Made by a program: the position numbers and the translations under genes | The notes under the pieces: model-generated | What the model saw: only the letters and a program-made list of their open reading frames with translations | Databases searched by the model: none | What the model was told of the DNA's origin: nothing | In this document: positions 23,125 through 35,031 of the stretch, one piece after another | How the letters are laid out: each line of letters begins with the position of its first letter | How positions within the stretch are numbered: position 1 is the stretch's first letter | Origin: Ignelater luminosus | Taxonomy: Eukaryota > Arthropoda > Insecta > Coleoptera > Elateridae | DNA: 64,000 bases | Reading direction: 5' to 3' | Assembly (NCBI GenBank): GCA_011009095.1 | Contig: VTPC01008030.1 | Coordinates: 27,141 to 91,140 of the forward strand

Positions 23125-25530
23125 ATGCCGCGGACCTACAGAAGACGTCTTGGTTCACGAAATTACCGGAATTATAGCGCTGAGAATTTAAATAGGGCTT
23201 TAAGAGAAATAACGAATGGACATTTAACCTACACACAGACTTCAGACCAATTTAATATTCCTAGAAGAGCTTTGCTTAGTAAAGCAAAATATATAAGCAC
23301 TGGAGCTGCTGGTAGTCAAACAGCGCTGCCATAGCATGTAGAATGATCTCTAGTGGTTGTCTTAATAGCTGCTGCAGAGTTTGGTTGCCCTCTAATTGGT
23401 TTGGAATTACGAATGGTGGTGAAACGACATTTAGAGAAGTAATCTACCTGAAAAGGATTGGTATACGATGTTTCTAAAGAAACATAGAGATCGCCTTACC
23501 AAGAGGCATTACTAGAACATCAAGCGGGTACGCGCTAAACAGGTAGAGGAAAACATGAGAGCATATCTCCATAACTTGGAACAATCACTCGTTGGTATTC
23601 CATCAACCAACATATCCAAGTACGATAAGATCAACCTGACAGATCAACTTGATACTAAAACGTGCATCTTCTCTCATGGAACTAAATATCTTGAGATAAT
23701 CTTGGATTCAACAAATACAGCAATATCACTAGTGTTTGCAGCAACTGTAGATAGCAAATCCCTTCCACCGTACGTTGGCGTCGTCTACAAGACAGAACGA
23801 ATGGGTGGTACATTGATGGGCCTAGATATACTAGGTACAATCGCACCAAATCAGGCTGGTTCTATGTAGCGTGTTGTGAAGATTGGTTTTTCAATATCCT
23901 ACTTGTTTGGGCTGGGTCTCTACCAGGAACTAAGATGATTATTGAGAATATCCTATTACCTTACTTATATATTCAAGTTCTGTTCTAAGTTGTGTTCCTA
24001 CCAGGAAACTCTACCTACCTAACACAATCGCTCGATGTGAGTTTATACACTCAGCGGCAAAATTAACGCATAATTTACAAAACTGTAATTTTTGTTTAAA
24101 CAAAGGCATTATTTTTTTTGTTTGTACCTAAAAATAAATTTCCGTATTTGAATTATAAAATAAAGTCTAGCAGGCGTACTTTAATGTTTCTTAAATCAGT
24201 TTAATTTTGTTGATATTGATTTTCTAGAAGTCTTCTGGAGACTGGCGATATAAGAAGGAGACTAGGGCAAGGAAGGAAACAAGGAACTTCGGCGATAGAT
24301 GACCGACTTTTAACATTAAATTTTCTACACGATCGCACTCTGACTGCAATAAAACTCCAGCGCATGCTTTTGATACAACTCGGAGTATACAAGTTAGCGA
24401 AAAAACAGTTGGGAGAAGTCTATCTTCATGCCCGACGCGCTGATAGATGCCCGATTCTGTTGCCACGTCATCGAATAGCTTGGTTAGCTTTTTATGGTCG
24501 TTATTGCTAATTGGGGAATTGATGATTGGCGTTCAGTGCTTTTTACTGATGAATCTCGGTTTAGTATACAAGGTGCAGATGGTCGCCAGAGAGTGTGGAG
24601 GCGACCAGGTGTACGCGATTGTAGAGAAACGAATTCGGTGGCGGCTCTGTGATGATATGGGGCGGCGTTTCTCTGAATGGCTGTACAGAACTAATTACCC
24701 TTGGTAGGCTTGCTTTTAATGTTCACAGATACATTGAAGACATTCTTCAAGACCAGTTAGTGCCATATGCCACAGGAATCGGCGAAAACTCCCTTTTAGT
24801 GCAAGATAATGGGCGACAACGTGCAGCGGTTATCGTTAGTAACTTTCTTGATGAGGTTGACATCTGCTGTCTGGTCTGGGCAGCATGGAGTCCGGACTTA
24901 AATCCCACAGAGCATCTATGAGATTATATGAAAAAACAGGCTGCAGAATAAGAGACCGCGTATACATGCCTTAAATGAACTTCTGGAAGCTCTGCAAGAA
25001 GAATGGGAGAATGTGGACCCAAATTTCGTGCAAACTTTAATTAAGAGTAGGCCACGGCGACTTTAAGCAGTTATAAAAGCTCGAGGTGGCTACACTAAAT
25101 ACAAATTACCGCTTTGTTTCATTTAATGCTTTCATTTACATTGAATTCTTCAAATTCAAAAATTCGTGTTTAAAGACAATTAACAATAGAAAAACAAAAA
25201 CTGTGCCAATCTAACCAAAGTTAATTTATTTAAGTGCTTATGTACCTGTATATTCATAAGTCGTAAATGTGTCATTATTTTTTATAATTGTTAAAAAATT
25301 ATTTAAGATTTACTAATTATCCGTTAATTTTGCAGCTGAGTCTATTATAAGCTACAAAATCCTAGAGGAAAGGCATTCAATAAGTCTTCTTTTCCACCTC
25401 TATTAAAACTGTTGGTGGACAATTTTAGAATGAACAAACGTAGCGTAACACAGATTGGTTTTAGGGCAACAGACAGTCACCTGTCCACTCAAACGAGGTT
25501 CTTAAGAAACTACCAAATTATTGTGTTGAA
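23125..25530 (+). pseudogene. Pogo/Tigger-like transposase, split by a Tc1 insertion
   Basis: Starts MPRTYRRRLGSRNYRNYS with a pipsqueak-type helix-turn-helix (AENLNRALREITNG, then FNIPRRALLSKAK), the N-terminal DNA-binding domain of pogo-group and jerky-like transposases. The catalytic region follows at 23555-23880 (FAATVDSKSLPPYVGVVYK), then FLPGNSTYLTQSLDVSLY near 24000-24045. At 24048 a complete-ended Tc1 element interrupts it. The C-terminal region resumes at about 25390 with FPPLLKLLVDNFRMN and VTQIGFRATDSHLSTQ, matching the family's GFRATGIYPL segment. Several frameshifts and stops make it non-functional. Terminal repeats were not located. Confidence 0.85.
24048..25342 (+). mobile_element. 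Tc1-like transposon (copy C), ends intact, inside pogo
   Basis: A 1,295-bp element with inverted ends (left CACTCAGCGGCAAAATTAAC, right its inverse with few changes) flanked by TA at 24046-24047 and 25343-25344. The plus-strand transposase trace runs about 24200-25070: an N-terminal part (ATAIKLQRMLL-type region, reading RTLTAIKLQRMLLIQLGVYK), then SVLFTDESRFSIQGADGRQR, SVMIWGGVSLNG, SLLVQDNGRQRAAVIVSNF and WSPDLNPTEHLWD. Thirty-four residues lie between the second Asp and the Glu, giving DD34E. The frame shifts several times, so it is dead. Its sequence family differs from the Tc1 copies A and B. Confidence 0.9.
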
Positions 25531-26147
25531 AATAATGAAAAAATGAAACTATCCGCAGGGGCGGATTCAGGCATGGTCTTTATGGGCTGTAGCCCAGGGC
25601 CTCTGCAAGAAGCAGCTTTGGATATTTTCTAGCGAGTTGCTAGATCTGGACGTGCTTTAAGTGGTTTTAGTGCACCGCGCGCTCCTCTGTTATTTAAAGT
25701 TGAGACTTTTGACTCAATTAATGAAGCCAAGTATTCGTCATCGGTCATTGATATACACGTAGAATTCTTCAACTGACTCAAAGTTCTTCTAGTTCCATAA
25801 AATCTCTTTTGAAATAAACGTTTGTTCCACCAACGTGAGTCTATTTGCTGTTTTCCTTTATTTATCAAAATCTGATATTATTACAATTAATATCAGTCCA
25901 TAAAAATTCTTATTATTTAATTGGAACAGCTTTATAATATTATCAGAAGCAAGGAAAGGCAGTTGGGTAACACGTTTACTTTGATACCAAAATCTCAGAT
26001 ACAGAAACTGTATGTCGCATTATGGGAGGAGATATCTTGACAAAAACGCACCGCGAAATTATGTTTCATAAGAAGACTGTTATGTAATTCAATTCAGGGA
26101 CGGATTTCATACATCCAAGTGCATCAAATAAATAAAAAAAGTCTTCA
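25531..26147. other. Non-coding stretch with a possible hAT end
   Basis: At 25556 the sequence CAGGGGCGGATTCAGGC resembles hAT terminal repeats common in insects (CAGGGGCGGA...). No matching inverted partner was found nearby, so only one end is suspected. Nothing else was recognised. Confidence 0.3.
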
Positions 26148-26730
26148 ATGTTTGTTGATTATAATTTTTCCTATTTAAAAATGGATAAAAAACAGTTTAT
26201 CAGTAAAATGGTGAATGGTCTCTACAACTTCCAAACTCGAGTTAATTGGGAGAGCCACCAAACAGTATTAGCTGACGGTCTGCCCCTGCACTACAGGAAC
26301 AAAGAGAAGAAATACGATGGTCCATATTGAACCAAGAAAGAGTGTGTCATATAAAAATTTTGAAAATGACTTACAATATACAGTATACCGATGATGATGA
26401 TGTAGAGGAGACGTAGATGAGAAGATACAAAGGAAAAATATGGAATCAAATCAATCTGAATCAACCAGAACTTCAAATCCAAAGAGAAGGAGGAAGATGA
26501 CTAATATTGACAAAGAAAATAAGGAATTATTGCTGACACCTGAGGTTCTTGAAGATGTTATACAAGAAGAAGACTTTATTGCAGTTCGCTTTGAAACTAA
26601 AAAAACTATAAAACTTTATTGTAATAGTTTTGGAGATCAATGAAGATTCTTTTAAAACTAAATTTTTGAGGAAAAAGCTGAACAACAAGTTTGTGTTTCT
26701 ACTATACTAATACTATCACAGAGAATTAGA
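26148..26730 (+). pseudogene. Fragment of an unidentified repeat-type ORF
   Basis: Two short frames, 26148-26330 and 26440-26643. The second reads VIQEEDFIAVRFETKKTIKL and continues in another frame with DSFKTKFLRKKLNNKFVF. A segment of the form (G/E)DF(I/V)xV(K/R)FxTKK followed by F(L/M)RK is common at the C-termini of repeated arthropod ORFs of unknown function. I cannot name the family. It may be the tail of a family C-type gene (see 43640-44500), but no part shared with that copy is visible. Low confidence. Confidence 0.3.
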
Positions 26731-26739
26731 CTTTATTCA

Positions 26740-28585
26740 TTCTTAATTCAGGAAACATTTTTATTATATAATATTAGGAAACATCTTATATAATACCTAC
26801 AACTAGGAAGTAGAATACATTTAATGCATGCACTGTTTTTATAAATATTTCGTAAGCACTAAAATATCCGGTGGCGTCAGTTCATTGTCGATTATAGAAT
26901 ATATCCAACCAAATCAGGATTATTATTTTAATATTTAGGACATAAAACGGACTATAAATAATTACGATGATTTAATAGAAGCTACTACTTAGTCATTCAT
27001 ATTGTATCTGAAGGTTGTAATACGAAAATAGAGATAGTAGACAGTAGCGTCATAACCATAAGTAAAGTAGGAGTGTCTCGACTATATTTTTCAATAAATA
27101 AGATCAATAAAAAATTATAGATAAATAACTATTCCGTAATGCAACACAAGGTAATTTAAGTTTCTTTCTATATTAGAAACCACCCACGTTTTCAAGTTAC
27201 GGATGTAAAAGATACTTTTCTAACAAGGAACATAATTTTGTTAAAAACACAAAAGCGAAACGAAATAGTTTAGTAGAGGTGTAAATTACTTACGTCAAAG
27301 GCGGAACTTCCTTCGTCTAAATCTGTCAGAAAAAGCCAGACCGCTTGGCTCCAGAACTAATCGAACCCCCTGAAATACGATACTCTCCGTCCACAGCAGT
27401 TGCATCTGCACATGAAAACTAAGATAAATAAATATCATCCGATATTTTAAGTGTTAAAAATTATCTTTTGAAAACCTAAAAATACCTGTCGACAGCAGCG
27501 ACTGATAAGTAATGATAAAAGTCAATAATCTATACGAAACATATTTTGAACATAGTAATGAATTGATTTGGTATTACATCACATTGTACAATTTGATCTC
27601 TAGGAAATCTTGAAAGTCGAATATTTAAGTATTTGCCATTAAAAAATTCTCTTTATTTTTTTGAATTGTGAAAATTTACAATGTAAACACAAAAAGCTGA
27701 ATTTTGTTATTTTTGTATGTCACAAAGCGGACAGTTTAAAATAAGATCAGAGTTTTAGCCCCCTAATTATATTTTGTGGTGATTTATTCCAACTGTCGTT
27801 AAGTATTTATAAGAATGAGAGAAACCTTGCTTTTGGAAATTACTGCATATGAAATGGAATTCGGATAACTAACTATTTAGCTCTCCTGCACAAAACAATA
27901 AATTCTACCTACAGTAAACGACCTTTTTGAGTTACAAAAAAAATCTGATTTACATTGTAGGAATAAGTGATTTTTAAATCATTTCTAAAATAAAATTTTG
28001 TGTCACTAAACAAAATGATTTAAATACAATTATAATAAGAACAACTATTTAAAAATACTATTTTGTAACAGTTTAAATTAATATTTATTAGAATGTAATT
28101 TAAAAAATTTAAATTCACACCCGTTAAACAGTTCTATATTATACTTAATTTACAGAACATCCCTTGTGCTTGGCGCCAAGAATTGTAAACACCCTTAATT
28201 TGTTGTAAAACATAAAAGCGGCATCCTTTGATAAACTTCCTTTCATACCATCCACGATCAATTAATATCTTGCTATATTAAAACATTCACACTTTCTGCT
28301 TTAGAAAAAATAAAATGTATGTTGCACATAATTAAAAACACAGATGATCCCTTATTAGTAGGGATAAAATAATCCTAATAATTAATTAAATAAAATGTAA
28401 ACAGCAGGTCTTTTCCTAAAAAGATGTTTCTGGCCACAACATACTGATCATGAGGGACATTTTTATATTGCGGTTAGGTAAATTATTTGTTAGAATATTA
28501 ACAACCTACAAAAAAGACCAAATATAAGAACAAAGACTTCTTCTGACATTCAGCGCCATCCTCTTCTATTTTTCAAATATCAGTT
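26740..28585. other. AT-rich stretch, no recognised gene
   Basis: About 1.8 kb of AT-rich sequence with no transposon signature. One short, less AT-rich island at 27304-27411 is listed separately. Confidence 0.5.
27304..27411 (-). other. Candidate non-coding or terminal exon
   Basis: On the minus strand this island has a good 3' splice-site context (pyrimidine-rich tract, then ATGTGCAG) immediately followed by ATG, and about 110 bp later the sequence GTAAGTAA, a near-consensus donor. The frame from that ATG reads MQLLWTESIVFQGVRLVLEP and stays open for 36 codons, but its stop falls just before the donor. The other two frames also close, so it cannot be an ordinary internal coding exon. It could be a UTR or long non-coding RNA exon, or chance. 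Confidence 0.2.
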
Positions 28586-28589
28586 GTTA

Positions 28590-29130
28590 ACGTATGTCCC
28601 GAAAGTTTTGGCACAATTCTCGATATTTAATCTTCGTGTACTAACTACATCAATCTAATTTGAACCATTAGTATAAACTTTATTTACTTGATGAGCACAG
28701 AAATATTAATTTAAATTAATGCTAATGATCCATTCTTCTTAATGACGTGTAGTCTTCTTCTAACGCTCTCGATCAGCTCTTAGACGGTAGCAAAATTTAT
28801 TTCCGTTAACTTTTAAAAAATTGTATTTCTTAATTGCTTTTCATCTTGAGTTTCTTATTCGTTACCATAAACTTCCCTCAACAGAATTTCCCAAAGATGC
28901 CTGAAGGGTTATCGTATCTAGCCACAAAGACTGTGTTGTACTTTGGCGTAATGGCATAATGCCAAGTTTGGTCAAAACACTGTATCATCTTGAGGATTCC
29001 ATGTGTTAAACAAATCAATCCATTTTGATAGACAGTTACGAGTACAACGTTCTCTACTTCACGCTTAATTTCTAACTTGCTTTACAGTCGGTAAAAATTC
29101 CAGCTGTTGAAATTGCACACTACATTAATA
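28590..29130 (-). mobile_element. Tc1-like transposon relic
   Basis: Minus-strand fragments read LALCHYAKVQHSLCG with a preceding PQDDTVF, then LTEINFATV followed by LIESVRRRLHVIKKNG, the usual C-terminal end of a Tc1 transposase (…LIxSMPxRLxxVIxxxGG). The left end near 28590 (ATGTCCCGAAAGTTTTGG) may be the terminal repeat. The N-terminal half is missing, and there are frameshifts throughout. Confidence 0.65.
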
Positions 29131-29259
29131 CTCTGTCGAAAACTTTAACCTTTTCTTTATATTTTACATTATTTGGGCAATCAACAATATTGCAATTTCC
29201 TCAACCACCTCTACAACCATCTATTATTCTTTCCTCTATTCTTTGTCCGAATCTACATG

Positions 29260-30210
29260 ACACCCGTACGAAAGTGAGGATGTCAGTCCAGGCTAAAAAG
29301 CTCAACTCCTTCCTTGTTAGGGTAATGACCTGAAAGGTTTAAACTTCAGCGTCTCATAATCCTCACATTTTCCCAGAAAGTGAAGACGTTTTATTGTCAT
29401 TCCCACATTTAGAGCATGTTGAATTCTCCTCTACGTCTATATGAGCGACAAGTGCCTCCTCAAGATGCCCTGACCTTGAGAACGTCAGTTAAAAATTTAG
29501 ACTGATATTGTACAACTGGCCCTTAGGGTTCTTTGACTCTTGCCTATAAGCCAGTTTAACTCTGACAAGTTAAGACCGGTTATAAGGTCTTTCGCCTGAC
29601 GGTAGTCACTGCTTCTTAGCCAGCTTACCTTTGAACCTGATCGTCTATATTTTTTGCTCCCTCATTCTCTCTCTACGCCACCGATAAAGTGGTATAAACT
29701 TCAGTGACTTTCTCAGAGAGAAGCACGAATGGGTTCTCCAGGAAAATGCCTGCAGCCGATGATTTTCTTTTATCTACGTGATCCATCCATATAGAAAACC
29801 AGCGAGTCCTGTTGGAAATTCACCGTACGGCTCTCTCATTGCTTTTTAGTTGGGATTGTGAGATAATACTTTCTATGCAGCCTCAATCGATCGTCCGCCT
29901 GTGTTACTCTGTAAGTGGACAAAGACTCTTCTTTTTCCATTAACTGCTAGCCGCCATTCCATTTTTCCTTATCCAAGTTGGGAGGTCCGGTACCCCCAAA
30001 TAGAATCTCGAGTACAGCCGTAAGGGTCGTCGTCATTGCACCGGTTATACCTAAACAGGCCAGGCGTTACATTTGGTCAACCTTTTGGCGATAGTGGTGC
30101 GCTCTACACTAGACTACAAGACCTTCATATAGTACTTTAGATTTAATAATTGCCGTATACATTCAGTAGCCTGAGGATTAATTCCCCACAGCTCTCAGAG
30201 CGTCGCTGTC
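29260..30210 (-). mobile_element. 3' part of an RNase H-bearing LINE, heavily degraded
   Basis: The minus strand carries scattered matches to the C-terminal region of Jockey/R1-like LINEs: a zinc-knuckle-like segment (NSTCSKCGNDNKTSS, about 29395-29440) followed by TLTRKELSFLAWTDILTFVR (about 29265-29330), the usual end of such proteins. It is clearly less AT-rich than its surroundings, consistent with old coding sequence. Stops occur in all frames. It may belong to the same broad group as the element at 1-900. Confidence 0.55.
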
Positions 30211-30439
30211 GACTTGGTTATCACTTTTTCAGCTGGTGACTTCCAGCTTAATTTCGCACAATATCAAATACAAGCATTTGTTCAACTAGACTGCAGATAC
30301 TTTAGCGAATTTCCTCTGTATAAGACATATAATGATGCAACAGATCGCCAAAATCTAACTGACATTAGAAGTCAGAGTATTGAAGTAATTTCGTCTCCAA
30401 TCCCAATTTCAGAGGTTGCTATTTATGATAAATATTAAA

Positions 30440-31135
30440 GCGCTGGAAATTATTTTATAACTTTCAGAACATACGTTATCGAGAACCTAGTGTACTTTGT
30501 TTGTCACTTTTGGGGAATATTTGTCTAAATGTATAGCCCCCTTAAGGCTGCCGCCAGCGCAGCGTGCTGTGAACAACCTGCACACGCACTTGGGCCTTGC
30601 TGACATTATTCGTTCTAAAGAAAAGCTCTAGTGAGAATATTAGATAAGAAGACTAAACTTCTGGACAAAGGTCACAACAAATTCAAACCCAAAAATAAAA
30701 AAAAAATCGTAACTAGTTACAATACTTTCCTTTACTATTCACTATGTATTGATATTTACTAATTGTCATAATTGATTATTACTATGCATCATACAGGTTA
30801 CTTTATTACTTTAGTCCTTTCTTTTAATAAATAAACAGTTAATGCTACTGTTATCTTTCGATTGCTTATAATTAGAACAATTTGTTTACAAAACAAATAT
30901 TTGGCATTACTAGTTCAAAAAGATTATAAAAAGCGTTCGATTTTTAAAACCTTTTTGTTCATTGTATACATAAATTTTTAAGATTTGAAAATTTTCGTCA
31001 CCGAATGTATTTCTTGAGAAACGGAATGTTGTAACCTTATCTAACAAACTAACAAATGAAGAAAACAATAAATCATTGATATTAATTAAAGTCACTACCA
31101 CAGAAGTAACGTGAACCTTCATTCTTGTTCTAATT
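30440..31135. other. Non-coding stretch with a small GC-rich patch
   Basis: No gene recognised. Between about 30540 and 30620 a GC-rich patch (GCTGCCGCCAGCGCAGCG) stands out from the AT-rich background. Its plus-strand frame is open only from an ATG at about 30531 for 24 codons. Confidence 0.4.
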
Positions 31136-31139
31136 GTCA

Positions 31140-32530
31140 GTTGGCCTTTTCAACACGCCATTCGTACTATTTGATCCTTGCCAGGATGAAGTGCTAAGAC
31201 ACGTCCCACGTTCCACAGACCGGGAGAAGGATGAGTATCCTTTATTAGGACCATCGTCTCCAACAAATTCAATGTGATCTTGATCCACTAGCTACGTTGA
31301 GTCAGTTGGAAGATGTACTCGGTACTCCAACGATGCTAAAAATGTTGATTAAATTGTTGGGGGTATTGATATCCATTTAATCGATTGATTTTTACGTATC
31401 GAACGTCGGGGTCTGCTATCGCCACGTGAGGTCGTCCAGTGAGGAAATGCGCAGAGGTCAACGCTTCCAAGTTGATCTGAGGAAAGGGGAATCAAAGAAC
31501 GGGAGTTTAGTGTAAATTCTGTCTGACTCAAAACCGTATTTATGTCTTCGAAAGTCAAAGACGCATTACCCAAAACCCTATTCAAATGGTGCTTCGTACT
31601 CTTGACGCCCACTTTTCAAAGCCCTCCGAAATGCAGACCTGATGGGGGGGGGGGCTAAATGCCAATTTATTCCTTCATTACTAACACTATCCATTATGCA
31701 GTCACGATTGCTACAAGCAATTTGTACAGTGAACTTAATTCTGTATTGGCACCTTTAAAGTTGGTGTCATTATCACTATATATATGCAAGGACTTATTAC
31801 CTTGCTTGGCCACGAATCGTTTCAAACATGCTATGAAAGCTTGTGTGGAAAGGCTAGAGACCAACTCCAGATGGATGGCCTTTACGCAGAAGCATAGAAA
31901 ACTCTTCATAACATTTGAGAAGTAGAATAGACATCAACCGCATGGAATGGAAGCATAAGAGAGGCTCCTTTAACCTTTAACCTTCTGCGTTATATCTAAA
32001 ACACCTTAAGCATGATCTTATCGTTTGTTTTGCCAAGTTTTTGCCAGTTATTGGCTAAAAGTTTTCTCGCAATGCCCTCAACAGTAATGTGGGACTATAA
32101 ATAGCATGTAGCAATCCGAGGTGTTCGAAGGATCCGAAAGAATCAAATAATTTAGCTGCAGTCGACAAAATCGATAGTTTAGTTACGCTTGTGTGTGGAC
32201 TTCCGTTTGGGGTTAAAAATGAAAATCGCCTAAGGCCTAACTATTACAATTCAAGAGAGTAATAGGTTGATCGTTCGAGTTCGATTCGTTAGGTTTGCTT
32301 TTGAATTTCCTTAGGGTAAAACCACGTTCTTTTGCAATGTCGGTTAAATTTTGTTTAATTGTCTATAAGCCTTCGATCGAGTTTGATTCAGTCAGCACAT
32401 CGTCGACATAGAAGAAAGGGGGGTCAAAGAACGGGAGTTTAGTGTAAATTCTGTCTGACTCAAAACCGTATTTATGTCTTCGAAAGTCAAAGACGCATTA
32501 CCCAAAACCCTATTCAAATGGTTTTAATTA
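31140..32530 (-). mobile_element. BEL/Pao LTR retrotransposon fossil (copy 2)
   Basis: Minus-strand parts: reverse transcriptase with the YVDD active site (FYVDDVLTESNS, near 32380-32415), integrase core (KAIHLELVSSLSTQAFIACL, and IYSDNDTNFKGANTEL, within 31694-31909), and integrase C-terminal part (GNASLTFEDINTVLSQTEF, LNSRSLIPLSSDQLGSVDL, within 31349-31612). The copy is partial and broken, with several interruptions, and no LTR was recognised. A 99-bp integrase segment occurs twice, identically, at 31492-31590 and 32424-32522. It is an old, inactive copy. Confidence 0.85.
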
Positions 32531-33039
32531 TTTTTGACCCCGTTGAATAGCGTTGCGTCGGTCAGATTCGCCAGCTCAACAAGATATCTTATTGCGAGGT
32601 ATTAATCTTTTTCTTTAATTGGATTGAGATACTTGAGAATCAATAAAAACTACATTCGTAAAGCAGAGCAGCTTTATTTTCACACAGCTTCTTCAACGGT
32701 AACAAATATACAAATACACTGGTCAAAAGCACGGTCATACTTGTTATAACAAAAAATAAAGGGATGAAGTCCCGTTAGACTTGCTGTCAATGTCCTGCAA
32801 CCGTTATGATCAAGTACAGAGCTTGCATAACAAAATATTTTTAAAATATAAAAAGGAAAGAACATGGAGAAAAAACGCATTCGACGATGAAACTATGTGA
32901 AAGCTACTTTGCTACCCTTCCAAGCTCACAGTTCTATACTGCATTTCAAGGTCAGATTCCACCAGACTCTGAAACGTTAATTAGGTAGTATGGAGAAATT
33001 CTGAAAAAGCTATATTGTTTGGCAGACAATTTTCCAGTG

Positions 33040-33380
33040 TGATTATCGAAGCACACCGTTTGTGAGCACAGGTTACAATGAATGCCCCATGGAAAAACGT
33101 TTGATTCCATTTCTACAAAAGCACCATAACTTCAACTTTATTTTGACCAGCCTTACTGAAACAAAATGGTATTGATTTCGTTGCTAAGGATATGAATCCC
33201 CTCAATGTGCCACACTTCGACCCATCGAGAGATATTGGTCTCTGGTTAAAAATAAACTAAGAAGGAACGGAAGAACCTGGAGAAAAAAATTGATGACTTT
33301 ATTCTGAAGTGGAAGAGAATATCCAAACAAACTGTCAGAAACTTAATGCGGTATATTTGCAAAAAGCTGAGATAATTATG
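33040..33380 (+). mobile_element. DD37E-type Tc1/mariner transposase, C-terminal fragment
   Basis: The plus strand reads FLQKHHNFNFILTSL, then ATLRPIERYWSLVKNKLRRN and FILKWKRISKQTVRNLMRYI. The RPIE-(R/K)-(Y/F)-W box with its catalytic Glu and the preceding degraded FVAKDMNPPQ region match the DD37E element at 17662-18969 in layout, but the sequences differ, so it is a second lineage. Only the last third of the gene remains. No terminal repeats were found. Confidence 0.6.
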
Positions 33381-33399
33381 AAAAGGGTATAAGTTTATA

Positions 33400-35030
33400 G
33401 TTATTTATTGACACATTTTCTTTAAAAAAAATGTTCATTTAGTTAATATTTAATTTAATTTAATTAATAAACAAATAAAAACATTACTGCATTTTAAATT
33501 TTCCAGATTTTATTCAAGATAGTCCTTAACAAAAGATTCAAGACAAACTTAGTGTGTGCAAAAAAAGAATAATCATGTCGGTGAAACATAACCAAATGGT
33601 TTAATTGTAGTTCTAACCAGTCAATTTGGGTAGCTTCGTTCAAAATAACAATCACCATGCTAAAACCTTGCATTCTGTCTTGGTTTCAACCAACTTATTG
33701 CAATAAATCTTATGGAAAAGTCTTTATTTTCGTTAATAATGACTGCAAGGCCTTCAGCAGTTTGCGGCGGGGCAGTAACTGATACAAAAGTATTCTGCTT
33801 GTCTTCTTTTATTGTATAACGAAAACATTTTGTTTGTTTCTTCATTACTGAAGATCGTTTCAGCAAGTAATGTGGGTATTGTGTTATCCCGATAGGACCT
33901 ATAATGTAAGCATGGAAAAGTCTTCAATAATTGTATCAAAAAAATGATAACTTTTACTCTATTATCCAAAAATTTATTTTTACTTTTAAGTTAATTCCAT
34001 TATTTTCTTTCAGTTCATTTGCTGAAAGATCCTATTGATGCCTAAAGATAGAAGACAATAAATGTTTATTCAATTCCATTATTTTTAAAAATACAACAAA
34101 GCATCCATAGTTTTTTGTTAATGATAATAAAAGGTACGAGAGACGAGACTATTATTCTTAATATACAAGAGTTTTTTCTAATAATTATTAGAATTCGGGG
34201 TATTTCTTTACAATGAAATTTAAAATTTTTTCGCTTTCATTCCGCAAAAATAACATTCGACTTGGCGTGTTTAAATTTACCTTGTCGTTCGCTAGTTAGA
34301 AATCCCACAAAATAAAGATGATTTTCATTGTAAATAAATAGTTTTACTATTTTTAAAATCGTCTTTACCCTCCTGAGATTTGTCGTCACTTAAATTTTGT
34401 CAAAGGCAAATAATAAATCTTTCTCTACCTGATTTTTGGGATATAAACACAACAAACTATTCATTTTGCCTGCGGACATTCCTCATATAAATCTGTTAGC
34501 TACTAACAGCATCCATACTGTGTTTATTCAGTCATTATTTCATTCATTTACATTTTTACTCTGAATCGAGAATATTGTTTGGTTTCTAAAAGAATTATAG
34601 TAATCTTGTAATTAATTTATGAATGCTCACAGGTCAATAATTTCAGAATGTTTACTAACATGTAGATAATACGATTAAAACATATGTAAAATTAAAGAAG
34701 ACTAAAAATAAAGCGTTGTATGTTGCTTCTTATTTAAATTCTTCATTTGAGTTTTCGGTCAATAAAAATACCTCATTTTTTAGTGGCATTTCTAAAGTTT
34801 TAATTATCTCTCACGTACGTCATTGTGAAACCGAAGAGGTCTTTAGGAATTAAGCTTGCTTCTCAGTATAAAATACGTGTTTTTGGAAGCCCTTTTTTAC
34901 CGGAAAATTAGTATTTTCCGTTTCAAGTTAATTCTGTTGAGTCATCCATCGATTTGTTCTTCTCCTTATAATCTTTCTTCCAAAAATCTTTAGAGGTGTT
35001 TTATCTTTTACTTATGGTCCACATTAAACT
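33400..35030. other. AT-rich stretch, no recognised gene
   Basis: About 1.6 kb with no recognisable gene or transposon end. Confidence 0.5.
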
Positions 35031-35031
35031 A

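Noticed and set aside
27340-27360. GGTTCGATTAG on the minus strand resembling a tRNA B box
   Set aside because: No A box or cloverleaf can be formed around it.
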